In this document: piece after piece, positions 1 through 13,230 of the stretch | How the letters are laid out: each line of letters opens with the position of its first letter | Numbering within the stretch: the first letter of the stretch is position 1 | Assembly (NCBI GenBank): GCA_036365515.1 | Contig: CM070874.1 | Coordinates: 95,389,442 to 95,453,441, forward strand | DNA length: 64,000 nucleotides | DNA from: Torymus aiolomorphi | Lineage: Eukaryota > Arthropoda > Insecta > Hymenoptera > Torymidae | Reading direction: 5' to 3' | Translations under genes and position numbers: made by a program | The notes under the pieces: model-generated | Told to the model about the DNA's origin: nothing | Seen by the model: the letters and a program-made list of their open reading frames with translations, nothing else | Database searches by the model: none

Positions 1-1744
<1,744 letters not shown>

Positions 1745-2690
1745 GTTAGTAGGCGCACAAGGCAAAACGCATCGCGGCGTCGGCGGTGCTTGCAAACAAG
1801 ACGAAAAACTGGGTCGCGAGCAAATTACGAATTCTTCCAATAACGGGAAAACAAGCGCAGCTAAACGAACTGCTTGCACGCCCGCGCACGGCCGATCGGC
1901 TCGCGAGTATATCGAGGATTATGCGCGGCCCGCAAAACGAAACTTCCGCCGCTGCAGCATAAATTTCGCGCTGCTCGCGCGCGCTAGGTATCGATTTTGT
2001 GCGCACGCACGCATTAATATTCCGCGCGGGCCGCCCGTTCCGTACTCTAAATACATATTACAGCGTGCTCGCCGAGAAAGAGAGAGAGAAGAGAGAGAGG
2101 AGAGAGAGTGCAGAGAAAGAGAGCAGACAAAAATAGCGGGAGGGAGAAGAGTAATAGGCGGCGGGACGAGCCGACGACGACAGTTCCTTATCGGGGCCCG
2201 AAAAAATGACATCGCCACCACCGCCGGCGTATGTCGCGGAAGTTTCGTGCGGTCGCCCGCTTGATTCTCTCTACATGTCTGCGTGTGCGTGCGCACGTCT
2301 GCTCAAGAGCAAGAGCTCGATGCGATAACGAGCGGAGATCGAATGTCGGCACGAATTCGCGAGTCCGCGATTTTTCTCCTCGGCGCTGCGGCGCAGTATC
2401 TTTCTGTACGGTGGTGCAGTGTGTGTTGGCGAGGCCGAAAAATCGACTTTTTCTCTCCTGACGTCATGCATCCTAATCGCCGCTGCTCTTGCACAAGTCC
2501 CTCGTAGTGCGCTCGCGCTATCGTGAGTTATTCCAACGTTATGTATTTTTACACGTAGCTCGCGGGCTACCTGGCGCTTCCATGGAAACTTTCAACGGTT
2601 ATGGAACGGGCTCAGCATGTGCGGATCTCTTCGTCATCGCCAGCCTTAGTGCTTTTGTTTTCGGCGCATGCACGAGGTATGCATGAGGGA
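1745..2690. promoter_or_regulatory. CpG-rich block, candidate promoter or enhancer region
   Basis: GC and CpG content rise abruptly next to the (GA)n tract, with many CGCG and GCGC runs, and fall again after about 2690. A short second GA-rich patch lies at about 2077-2125. A good 5' splice-donor-like sequence (TATC/GTGAGT) occurs near 2520 on the plus strand, so a non-coding first exon is possible. The open frames here have very skewed Arg/Ala composition and no recognisable domain. Host-gene relevance is inferred from composition only. Confidence 0.35.
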
Positions 2691-5519
2691 GTATATTTCT
2701 TTATGCACGCTTATAGCTACGCGAATGGTTACTGCCGTCGCAGATAGAGCTGGATTCACGACGATGCTCTTTAGATGCTAAACAGACCATCGGAAGGGGA
2801 GATACAAATTTTTAGCAAATTTTTTCTTATTTAGAGCATGCATAAATGTTTTATCAGCGGCAAAGCGTGCTTCCGAACATTTTTAACATGTTAACGTAAA
2901 AGTGATGTGAACTATCGATTCTCCCGTGTAATTTATAAGCTTTGGAAGATGTTATTTAATTGTATCGTATGATGTGTAATTAATGATGAGGAAACTACCT
3001 ATGCATATCCATATAATACAATATTGGTCGCTTCTGCTGCTGTATTATCTTTGGTATCTATTATTATGATTTTCCACATTAAACCCACATTAGTGTTATA
3101 TTATTGTTTGATTAAAATACCTATCTCTGATTAAATGTTTGTTACTTTAGAGATGTCAAAATAGCATTATAAATTTGTATTGCATTGAATATGTTTTTCA
3201 CTTTTATTACTTCCTAAAAGAAACTTTATGATAATAAGAAAAACAACTTTCGACAAATACATCTCGAGATATTGGAATCGAAATACACTCTTTAAAAAAA
3301 ATTTCCATGTAGATATACGTGTACACCGACGCCTCAGTATCTACCAATTTTAATTTGCGTACATTTTTTATTTCAGAAGTCGCTTTTTTATCAAAGATGA
3401 TATTCTTTGGTTTTTTTATAACTATTTTAGATGTTGGGAACACCAAAACTTTTTATTAGAATAAATTTATTACAATAATTTACTATATAAAATCTACTAT
3501 ATTGTTATAATAGAGATTCACTATTCATGATAATGAACATCATTAATGCTGCATATCCAGAATTATATCGAAGTTCTCGTGATGGATACCCTGCTTTCTG
3601 GAAAATGCTCGAAGATATCTTCCCAAAGTAGCCATAAAACTAACGAGAATAGCTGAGATAATGAAAGCAGCAGCTTGTGGGTTTCAGGCATTTTGTGTAA
3701 TACACCCGGAGAAAGGCTACTACTGAATAATTACTGTGGGAATCACAGCCCAACCAAAACGTTGTTGTGTAAAAATAGATTCAACTATTACGTAATTGTT
3801 AATTCAATTAAGATGAACATTTTTAATTTTTATATTAATTGACTTTTGTAAAACAATTTTTTATTTCAACAATTACGCGAATATTGATGAATCAGCTATT
3901 TGTAAAAATATATCCCTTTTGTGAATATTCTTTTATTGAGCTTTTTTCCTGTCACTTTCGGCAAGAGAATCGCGCGGTAGCTCGCCAGATTTTATCGGAA
4001 TTTTGCGCAATAGAAAAATATGAGCGAATATCTGTACATTTTAATACCCTAAAAATGCGTATGAAGCACTCTATTTGTAAATTTTAACGATTATTAAAAT
4101 AGCGATTGTCAACGACAAAAAGGATTATTGATTTATTAAAATACTTTTAATGCAATCATTATATACTTCTTTTTTGTTACCGGCGCAGTGGTAAGCCTAC
4201 CTAGTTTTGGTAAAATCCGGCGTGCTTACTGATTTCATGAAACACGCGTCTCCTGCGCCTTTCAGATGGAAAATCTAACAGTAAAGCGAAAGTTATTTCT
4301 CTTCAAATTTTAGTATAAACGAGTAATCTAGAGGCAAGAAACTACGAAGCGTACCACCTAGACTCCATCATCGCCCACCCCACGTTAACCATCTAAAACG
4401 CCTTTCAATAGGCCTTTCAATGTGTAGTGTTCGTCAAGACAAAAAAAGTATTTATTGATTGGCATCGATTGTTTCCTATGAATGAACTTATGCCAGAGAA
4501 TGTTACAGGCCAGGGGACATTACATCTATGATTTCTTTTACTTTATTATGATAAAAATCAAAATTTCCAAATCTGACTCCTATATTTTTATATGCCTACT
4601 TTACCTGAAATTATGCATATGCATTGATCTTAAAAATCTTATTTGTCTTTGAGTTATAATCTGCCACGGAAATTATATTTAAAAAGGTACCCGCTCTAGT
4701 AACGCAGAAAAGATCCTGTATTTTTTATGTATCACCTTGAAATATTAAAATTGAAGTTTTTACGTTTAAAGTAAGTCTGAAGTTTATAATTGCACTTGGT
4801 TAAAAAAGATTTCTATGCACGCATTTCTTTTTAAAGGATATTAATCATAACATAGCTGTTGTGTAAAAAATATTTGTTACAAAGTTCAGCAGGTGCTGCA
4901 CACTAAAAAAGTTAATAAAAGTGCTGACCTTGAACGTAATTCAAATTGTGAATATCAAAGTAAAAAATTGAAACTTGGTAGTTTTCGAAATCAAGAACTG
5001 CGCCTGCAGCATCACGTGATAATATGTAATTATGGCAGTGTTACAGACAGGGGATGTTACATTTCATACTTTAATCAAGTTAAACATAACAATAAAATCA
5101 ACTTTTATCAAGTTTGATAATTTTATTACATAAAAGCACATATAATCTATTAATATGAATTTTTTTGTAATTTTATCTCTGATATTGAATTAAATATTTA
5201 AATATTACAAAAATATGCACGCTAAATGATTTTCACCCATAACAGTTCGCCAGTAAGAGCATTTCCTTTTGCGTTTGATGTGCCTGTCGATGCGTCTCTA
5301 GCAGCTTATACCAGGTCGGTACGTAAATGCAGTGCATAATGATACTGACTGTCAAAATGAAATTTTCAGTATTCAAAAACTAGTACGCCATTTATTTTTG
5401 ATTTCTTTTATAAAATTTGGTATTTGCCTAATAAGTACGAATTTGCCTTTCATAAAATTGTCCTAGTCTCCTGAAATATAAAGGGTATTTTGTACAAAAT
5501 ACATACTCTCTAAATGTAA
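2691..5519. other. AT-rich non-coding stretch
   Basis: No gene is supported. A short tRNA-like segment near 4188-4204 (GGCGCAGTGGTAAGC) resembles the box A head of a tRNA-derived SINE, but no B box was found downstream. Otherwise the sequence is unremarkable AT-rich DNA. Confidence 0.6.
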
Positions 5520-5756
5520 AGTAGTGAAAAAATCACTATTCTGGAGTGATAAGTAGGTCACTTCTAAAATAGTGAATATGCATTCCGAAATAGTGGGCAA
5601 CCTAATGGAAAATAATTTTCAGTAGTGTATATTAACTTTTTCAAAAAATAAAATTTCACTATTTAAAAACGTTAATATACACTACTGAAATAGTGGATGC
5701 CCACTATTTCGGAAGTGACCTAGTTATCACTCCAGAATAATGATTTTTTCACTGTG
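5520..5756. mobile_element. Palindromic MITE-like element
   Basis: The two ends are near-perfect reverse complements. AGTGAAAAAATCACTATT at the left is matched by the complement of AATGATTTTTTCACT at the right, and the match continues through TCTGGAGTGATAA, TAGGTCACTTC and CGAAATAGTGGGC. The arms are about 110 bases with a short centre. There is no coding capacity, so this is a foldback or MITE element. No clear target duplication was identified. Confidence 0.75.
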
Positions 5757-7347
5757 TTCAATATCATTTAAACACTGATCCAGTATAGTTCAATCGTGAG
5801 GACCGGTCGCTGAAAATATATATCATCTTCATAAATGAAATGCAATTCTGGTCGAACGAATGTGTCAATAAACAGAATTATTGCTTTTGCAGTAGCAAAT
5901 GCTACTGCCGGTGCGTCGCGTTGAAAGAAGCCCGCTGCAAAGGGTTAGCCCAATATTCAATTTCTGTGAAAGACATTTTATTGACTCTGCTGTACTACGG
6001 TTTATAAAACTGAATATTTAAAATTTCAAGAACGACATTTTTATTTCATAGCCCTTGGAAAATTCTTGATTAAAAATTTTTTTTTAATAAATGGTAGAAA
6101 GATAAATGATTAAGTATTATCAGAGCTACTGTATTTCAGTTGATTATTTTTTCTAGAATATTAGAAGTGGAGTGTATACAATAGTACATTATGTAAAAAG
6201 GGACTAAAGTCGCAGATTATTCCCGCGGGTGATCACCCAAGGGAATGATCGACTTTAGTCCCGTGTTACTATAGTACTTTATTCCCATCTCCTCTGTGGC
6301 CACCTCATAGATTTGAAAAGTTATTTTGTATTTATGTGTTATAATTTTGTCAGTTTTAACCCAATTCACCTTTAAACATAAAAAATTAGACTATGTTACT
6401 TTATTTCCACATATTGCGGGAATAAAGTAAAAGAGGGAATTAGATGCCACTTTTGCTCCGCTTTTCCGGCTATAAAATGGCCATTATAGTAGAGATGGGA
6501 ATAAAATTTATTATATTTTATATTAACGTAAGATTGACGCGCGTTAGTTTTACATTGTGTTTCAAGGAATATAGTGTAATACAAGGTTCGTGAAATAACT
6601 ACTCGATATATCTTGAGTGGAGGTCGTCATTTAGTCGTGACGAAGAAAGTACTTAATAGAAGGCTTAAAACAACTGAAAAATCGAAACTGCAAAAGAGAT
6701 TTATACAGGCAAACAAGAAGAGTGAGTCATTAGGAAAACGAAAAAATATCGCGTTTCTAAATACCTAAAACGCGAAGAGGGACTGTAGAATGTTCTTGTA
6801 ATGGCTATCTCTTCTTCCATATCTATGAGGGTGGCAGTGAATTGTAGGGCAAGAATTTATAGGGAAATTTTGCTAACTTTTAGTTAGTGAAATTTTTTAC
6901 TTTGTTGATATTTCAAAGAGCAGACATAGTCAGGGGAATTTGAATTGTTAGTGGAGGCAAAAAATTGCACTGTTTGATTTTTATTCAGCTGTATTTCCAT
7001 TTTAGTCATTTAAAAGGTTATATCAATAAAACTCGTGATCAATTTACAATGAAAATAATTTTTCGACGATTATTTTAAGTTGTTCTACCAAAATAACATT
7101 GTTATTATCAAACATATAACTAGAACTGCTATCATGTTTGTAGAATTCGTAGAAATAGTATATATGTTTTGCATTTATGTCGAACAAAGTTATTTTAGTG
7201 TTTTCAATTTCTGCTTTCAAATTTTGAATCATTCAATAGAATTTCTATTTTTCAGTTAAAAAGATCGTCCAGAATATAAGACTCATGTTTATGTAAATTT
7301 TCGACGAAATCAATTAAAATATTTGATTCGCGTTGATGCAGTCGCAT
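5757..7347. other. AT-rich stretch with short inverted repeats
   Basis: No gene is supported. It contains a compact palindrome at 6202-6263 and an imperfect inverted pair, TTTATTCCCATCTC at 6278-6291 and its complement at 6492-6505. The pair may be the ends of a degraded MITE of about 230 bases. Confidence 0.55.
6202..6263. repeat. Compact 62-bp palindrome
   Basis: GGGACTAAAGTCG at the left pairs with CGACTTTAGTCCC at the right. Inside, ATTCCC pairs with GGGAAT, and the centre is the perfect palindrome GGGTGATCACCC. Almost the whole 62 bases can therefore fold into one hairpin. It may be a minimal MITE remnant. Confidence 0.8.
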
Positions 7348-7802
7348 ACACTGCAAAAAATTTTACGTTGTGAGAACTGAAAGTACGGCTCTGACAACGA
7401 TACTTTTTGGCTGATTTTCTTTTCGCTGAATTTTTTAGGTACAGTAATTGTATCGGTACAGTTGTGAGAGCCGTACAAGATACACTGAAAGAACTAATGT
7501 ATAGAGTTCTTTTGTCGAAGCATTAAATAGGTTATGATTCGACATACATAATAATCTCGATTGATAAATACACTGGATTTTGTAACATTTTGAGGTTATA
7601 ACATAAACGTTGGCTTCGCATTGTAGCGTTGTCAACTAAATCGTACCGTTGTCAGAGCTGTACAAATACAATAGTGCCGTTACATTATTCAAATATAAAT
7701 AGACTGCTTCAGCCGTCTGTAAGGGTAAATGATCAGTATAAATAGTGCTAGTACAGCAAATCGAAACTATGCTTTCTACAGCCTAAAATTTTGTTCAGTG
7801 TA
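7348..7802. mobile_element. MITE with TA-flanked CACTG ends
   Basis: The left end reads TA-CACTGCAAAAAATTTTA and the right end reads TAAAATTTTGTTCAGTG-TA, so the termini are inverted and flanked by TA. Subterminal inverted copies also occur (TACGGCTCTGACAACG near 7383 and its near-complement near 7646). TA flanks fit a Tc1/mariner-type non-autonomous element. Internal small open frames look random. Confidence 0.55.
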
Positions 7803-7994
7803 TAAGTCAGTATGATATTTATACTATTGTAACAGACTTTTTAACTAAAAGTAAATTTACAATGTTATGTGTTAGTAAAATGTCCAGCGAATCGTAGGGT
7901 ATAGTTGAATGAAATAAAGTGCTATCGAGCGTTGGATGAATATTGTACTTTTCAATATATTTTAAATTTTATCGGTGATTATCAAATAAAACTA

Positions 7995-8530
7995 ACCAGG
8001 AGAGAGTTAGGGGTCTGGATCACGGATTCAGCTCGAATTTTACGATATGTTTTTGGATATAGAAATATGAAGCCGCAATATTAGACCGCATAACGCTCCG
8101 AAAACTCAAGTTATGGACTATCTAGCTTTATTTAGAAAAAATCTGTTAAAAGAGCCATGCATGACGTTGAACAACGAATTTTAGGGGTTTAACAGTTTTC
8201 ATTGCATTGTTTTCATTTTCATTGCTCAAATTGAAACTTTTATAACTTTTAAAGGAAGTAATATTTTTTAATTTCGAAAAAAGCGATTGCAAGCTTGTTT
8301 ACTCTAGTTTTGTTTGCTCTTTTTGAAATGTTATTTCAGATTTTTCAAAATTAAATGTTTCCAGAAGATGCTTTTTTAAAAGATTTTTTCAAAATAAAGC
8401 TACAAATGTCCATAATTTGAGTTTTTTGGAGCGCTAGGGTCTAATATTACGGCTTCCTTCATATTTTTACACCCAAAAACATATCCTAAAGTTTGAGCCT
8501 AATCCGTGATCCGGATGACTATCTCCTGGT
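7995..8530. mobile_element. Foldback element with ~150-bp inverted ends
   Basis: The left arm starts ACCAGGAGAGAGTTAG and the right arm ends with the near-complement ATCTCCTGGT. Similarity continues inward over about 150 bases, including GATCACGGATT, ATATGTTTTTGG, AATATTAGACC and the region around GCGCTCC/GGAGCGC. No protein is encoded. The arms have diverged by roughly 15-20 percent by eye, so the element is old. Confidence 0.7.
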
Positions 8531-8719
8531 AAGTTATTTATTTATCTAGAAAATGTACAAAATTTAAATTAACAAAACAACACTACTATGATATATTTAA
8601 TTCTGATAGATCTTGTAATTATAAAATATCATACAAAGCCACACCTTTCCATCGTAACATGAAATTTGAAGAACATGAAAAATGAAATGGTAAGAAGCAT
8701 GCGAATGGTCATAAAATTT

Positions 8720-9558
8720 CATCATTTCGCTTGCGCGAAAGCGCCAGAGATAAGCTCTGCACGGCGTTGAAAAGTAGAAAAATTGCAGAAAAACCGCCGC
8801 TCGTATGCCTCAAATTCAGGCATTTGCACGCGCTCTTCATATTTCCGAGCACGCCATATCTTCGCTGAGCGGCGGCTCGACGGTCGATAATGAAAAAAGT
8901 ATCGGGCGATAAAAACGCTAAGCCTTACACTCGCGGCCAGCAATAAATAAACGATTCTCTCGAGTTTCTTTCGCTCTCCTTAAAACAAATTTCCCCATCA
9001 GCGTTACCCGCGCGCGTATATATCACGAGAGAACGGGCCGCTTCCTCCAGTCCGATACACAGACACACATGAGCGCGAGCGCGCATGTGTAGATGACATA
9101 TACACATGGGCGCGCGGAGGGCTCGATCGACCTGCGGCTAATGCTCGCACCTGAAGAAGAAGAGGCCGAGGAAGCGGCCGAGCAAATTGCCGGAAGGGAG
9201 GCGACGCGCACCTGAATAATCGCGTCGCGCATGTGTGTAACGTGCAGCTTGGACTTTACCGGCTCGGTTCGACTTCGCTTGTTCGTGTGTACACGTATAC
9301 GTGTAATACGTGTATACACGCTCAGCGTATTGCTTTTATATAACAGCGTGCGCGCGATGCAAAAGGGGCAAGTTTTTCCGCGCGGCCCCTCTCGCTCTAA
9401 TTCTCCCGCACCCTCTGTCTCTGCCGTTTTATTGCCCTCTCCCTCGTTTGCTCACTTTATTTATCTTGTGTGCTCTTTCTCGCTCTTTCACTTTCGTTAT
9501 TTATCGCCGCCATCCGTTTATCTCGCCCGCGCTAGCGCTCATTTGCATTCTTATTTCG

Positions 9559-9609
<51 letters not shown>

Positions 9610-9720
9610 CTGTTGTTCCTTGATTTTCTCGGTACGCTTTTTATCTCGTACGCAGACCTACCACGAAGGCGTGTGTATATACACGGCGCTGCGAGAGATT
9701 GCTAATTATCGTGCTGATTA
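8720..9720. promoter_or_regulatory. CpG-rich block with CT tract and TATA-like motif
   Basis: Composition switches sharply to GC/CpG-rich at about 8720 and back after 9720. The block contains the perfect palindrome ACACGTATACGTGT at 9291-9304, a TATATAA motif at about 9337-9343 and a (CT)n tract at 9557-9608. Such features are common in insect promoters, but no transcript structure can be proven. Long frames here have low-complexity Ser/Leu/Arg composition and no domains. Confidence 0.35.
9557..9608. repeat. (CT)n microsatellite
   Basis: About 50 bases of CT repeats with occasional CG interruptions lie inside the CpG-rich block. This is a potential GAGA-type binding tract. Confidence 0.9.
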
Positions 9721-10170
9721 AGCGTGCCAGTGCTGAGAAACCCAGTGCGCGCGTCCAGTTATTACGACGAGTTTCGTAGGGGGACGAAGAATGTAATCTT
9801 GCGACTTTTTGTCTTTCTTTCGCAGTTTTGTATTGTCATGTCCTTCCTTAATCATCGCCTTTCCGCGTTGTCTTTGCAGGCTTGTCTATTTTTCTTCTTC
9901 TCTAGTTTTGTGTCCGGCGTTCTTCTAATTTGCGTCTTTTTACGTCTTCTCTTTATATCTTTCATGAGCTTCATTTTCCCTTGTTTTTATCTTTTATTAC
10001 ATATTTACTCTGGGGTTTTCCTCTTCTTTTCTTTCTATTTTATAACAAATAAGGACTATAGTAGTTTAACAATAACTTTTCAACAATAATAAAATTTGTA
10101 TATTCTACTCCATATATTCACAGTATATTGTACTCAATATCATTGAAATTTTCTTTAAATTACACAGCCC
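9721..10170. other. Transition from GC-rich to AT-rich DNA, no gene
   Basis: The sequence is T-rich on the plus strand. A frame of about 120 codons here is made of Phe, Leu, Ser and Cys only because of the T-rich composition. No domain is recognisable. Confidence 0.5.
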
Positions 10171-10389
10171 CACAAAAAAAGAAAAGGTTCTGTACTTTAG
10201 ATCGGACTATCATATCTCGGTGTATTTTGGCCCCCTAAGTGTGATTCCAAGGTCAGAATTTTTCCACCACATCTGAATTTGGAGATATCATTAGGTATAA
10301 GATTTTTGAGATATCTTAAAAAACAAAGTAAAAACAATTTTGTTGTTAATCTTTTCTACAAAACAATGTAACATTGTTTGCGCTCTTCA

Positions 10390-10560
10390 AGACCAACTTT
10401 ACACCATCCCTCTACAATTTTTTTTCTCGGAGATCTGAATATGTAAATTTCGAGATAGAAATAAAGAATTTGATTTTAAGAGATATGTGCAAGTTTACAA
10501 AATTCAGGTATTTAGATCTCGGAGAAAAAAAATTGTAGAGGGATGGTGTAAAGTTGGTCT
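10390..10560. repeat. Central hairpin of the outer palindromic element
   Basis: AGACCAACTTTACACCATCC at the left is the exact complement of the right-hand end of this interval. Pairing continues through CTCTACAATTTTTTT and CTCGGAGATCT. The arms are about 60-65 bases around a loop of roughly 45 bases. This is the axis of symmetry of the interrupted foldback element. Confidence 0.85.
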
Positions 10561-10590
10561 TGAAGGGCGCAAACAATGCTACATTATTTT

Positions 10591-10948
10591 TTTTGGAAAG
10601 GTTCGATGTTAATGAGTACATTAAGTTACTGTTTGTGCAACGTTTCGATAACTATTTTGTTATCCTTATCAAGCACTAGAATTTATTAACATATGGAGAT
10701 AAATACAAGTCAATAATTAAAATACATACAAATAAACAATTTGTTCGTCATTCTTTCCTAAAATTACATTCATTATAATGTTAAAACATCGTCAATTTTA
10801 TAAAATTGTGTTTTTGTTTATCTAAAAAATATAGAAACAATAGTGAAAAATCAGATGGAAAAATTTTTTTTTTTTTCACAAAAGTTGAGAAGTCAAATTG
10901 ATTACAACTGTTACCTTGCTTTCTTGGTAAAAACAATATAAACATCGT
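10591..10948 (-). repeat. Inverted copy of the Penelope-like terminal repeat
   Basis: Read on the minus strand, this interval matches the right terminal repeat at 13231-13605 nearly base for base. Shared blocks include GACGATGTTTATATTG, ATGAATGTAATTTTAGG, CTAGTGCTTGATAAGG and CATCGAACCTTTCC. With 10949-11131 it forms a ~180-bp-arm palindrome centred near 10948. Confidence 0.85.
10605..10692 (-). ncRNA. Second copy of the hammerhead-like motif, inverted repeat
   Basis: This is the minus-strand counterpart of 13491-13579. Stems II and III and the GAAAC box are conserved. The base after the GT of the putative cleavage triplet is A, giving GTA, which is permissive in hammerheads, unlike the G of the right copy. 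The core box has the same deviations from consensus as the right copy. Confidence 0.35.
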
Positions 10949-11131
10949 CTTGTTTTTACCAAGAAAGCAAGGTAACAGTTGTAATCAGACTTCTCAACTT
11001 TTGTGAAAAAAAAAAAAATTTTTTCCATCTGATTTTTCACTATTGTTTCTATATTTTTTAGATAAACAAAAACACAATTTTATAAAATTGACGATGTTTT
11101 AACATTATAATGAATGTAATTTTAGGTTGGA
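10949..11131 (+). repeat. Partial direct copy of the Penelope-like terminal repeat
   Basis: From TGTTTTTACCAAGAAAGC to ATGAATGTAATTTTAGG it matches the first half of the right terminal repeat in direct orientation. Identity stops at about 11132, where the coding frame takes over. The first in-frame ATG of the RT frame (11110) lies inside this repeat, so that start is probably not the native one. Confidence 0.85.
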
Positions 11132-12615
11132 ATGATAATAATTACTTTAACAAGAAATACCATAAGAATGAATTAACGCAATCTAATACAACTCTATCTA
11201 AGATTTACGGACTTCCAAAAACACATAAAAAGGAGACTCCCTTAAGGCCTATTGTGTTATGTATTGGAAGTCCCACCTATAAAATGTCAAAAACATTAGA
11301 CTCTTTAATACGCAATAGTATACCTAAACCGAATTCATACTTGAAAAATAGTTTTGATTTAATTGAAAAAACGAAAGATATTATCATTCCTAATGATCAT
11401 ACTATTATTTCTTTAGATGTGACATCACTTTTTACTAATGTACCCCAGGAATTGGTTATTAAAGGCCTAGAAAAACGATACAAATACATGACACATCTTA
11501 ACATACCATTGAACGACATAATTGAGACTTCTAGATGCCTAATGAACAATACTTTTTTTCAATTTAATGGAAATTATTATAGACAAATATTCGGGTCTCC
11601 AATGGGTAGTCCCATTAGTCCTACCTTTGCAGACATAGTGATGGTTGATTTAGAAGAAGAATGTTTAAAAAAACTTGATTTTGTTCCAATTTTTTATTAT
11701 AGATATGTAGATGACATTATTGTTTGTCTACCCAAAGATAAGATCTCACATATATTGCATATATTGGAAACCTTCAATAGTTACCATGAAAAATTGAAAT
11801 TTACACACGAAATTGAACAGAACAACACAATCAGCTTCTTAGAGGTAAATCTCATAAAAGAAAAAAACAAAATTATTACAGATTGGTATAAAAAACCTAC
11901 CTTTTCAGGTAGATTCTTAAACTTCAAATCACACCATCCTATGTCTCAAAAGAGGGCAATGGTCTACAATTTAGTTGACACAGCATTATTATTATCACAT
12001 AAAAAATTTTGGGAAAAAAACATCTGTCTGGTAAAAGAATATCTAAATAATAACTACCCTGCTAACTTTATTGAATATCATGTGAAAAATAGAGTCAATA
12101 AAATTAAATATGACAATTCTAATAACAATAACAATAATAGTGATCACACAAAAGTTATTCTAAGTTTACCGTACATACCAGACACCTTTGAAGAAGTCTC
12201 CAATAATTTAAGGAAATTTGGTATAAAAACTGTTCCAACAATAAATAATAATCTCAGCAAAGTCATAAAAAGAAGGAAAGATACACAGGAGAAAGACGAG
12301 AAAACGAACATTGTTTACAAAATCGAATGTAAGGATTGTAATGCTAGTTACGTAGGAGAGAGTAAACGCATGTTAAATACTAGATTAAAAGAACACATTG
12401 CGAATACTAAAAAAGATGATGACAAAAAATTTGTAATTAATAGTCACATCAACAATTATAAACATAAGTTTAACTTTGATAATGCTAAGATACTGGATAC
12501 TGAAAGTTGTTGAAAAAAAAGATTAATTTCCGAAATGATTAACATCAAATTACAAGATAATCCTATAAATATAAAAGAAGACACTCAGAAATTAAGTAAC
12601 CATTATTCCCAATGA
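11110..12615 (+). pseudogene. Penelope-like reverse transcriptase with GIY-YIG endonuclease, truncated and with one internal stop
   Basis: The protein would copy the element's RNA at a nick made by its own endonuclease. Visible RT motifs are KIYGLPKTHK and LRPIV (about residues 31-50), SLDVTSLFTNVP (about 99-110), GSPMGSPISPTFAD (about 162-175) and the catalytic YRYVDDII (about 197-204). The C-terminal GIY-YIG-type domain follows: VYKIECKDCNASYVGESKR then LNTRLKEHI. The N-terminal few hundred residues usual for the family are absent. A TGA at 12511-12513 interrupts the frame. The same frame continues with KKRLISEMINIK, a conserved tail of these endonucleases, and ends at TGA 12613-12615. A TGG to TGA change would explain the internal stop. 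The ATG at 11110 lies in terminal-repeat sequence. Family assignment is confident; the copy is judged inactive. Confidence 0.9.
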
Positions 12616-13230
12616 TTGAACAAATTGAAAAGAATCAAATAAATTGAATACAACTGTTATTTTTATCGGTACAATTTAAGTTCACATAACTTCAAAATAT
12701 TCGAATTGCCCGCGTGGTTACCTCATTGGTGTATGAATGCAGTAGTGTATTACTGCCACTCGTGGGGCTTCGTATCTGCGTAAGCACCACACTCCGTTGT
12801 GTTCAATACGCAAGGACGAGGCGCCTAAGATCTAGGGAGAGATTTGAATTTTTATGGGTTTTCTTTAATGATAAAGGTTAATTTTTACTTTGTGGTTGTG
12901 ACAAATTGATTTTTAGGACATTAACAATAAAGTTTTAACTAAACTGACCTTATCTACCTGTTTAGGTAATGATTATAAATTAATTAGATTTTAATATCGT
13001 CATTGATATACTGTCAATTACTATGTCATATACGTAGTTAATTGACGTAGGTATTGATCACTTGACTATATTCAAATTTATCAGTGGTCTGTTTACATCT
13101 TCTTAACGTAGTCTGACTGCCTTGGCTTTCCCTTGTGTTAATTTATTATTGTTTGTTTATTATATGTTAATTTATTCAGTTACTGTCCTAACTTAATGTG
13201 AGTTAAAAAGTGTGCAAAACTCTTAATACA
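12616..13230 (+). other. 3' non-coding region of the Penelope-like element
   Basis: No frame is supported. A GC-richer block at about 12710-12840 stands out from AT-rich surroundings and can form hairpins, for example GCGTA with TACGC around CACCACAC/GTGTT. Its role is unknown; it could be an RNA structure recognised by the RT or captured foreign sequence. Confidence 0.5.

Noticed and set aside
3511..3630. Small frame ending YPAFWKMLEDIFPK near 3529-3629
   Set aside because: It looks protein-like but is only about 34 codons, with no neighbouring exon or motif to support it.
9724..10089. Hydrophobic 121-codon frame that looks like a membrane protein
   Set aside because: The Phe/Leu/Ser richness follows directly from a T-rich strand. 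There is no conserved motif and no transcript signals.
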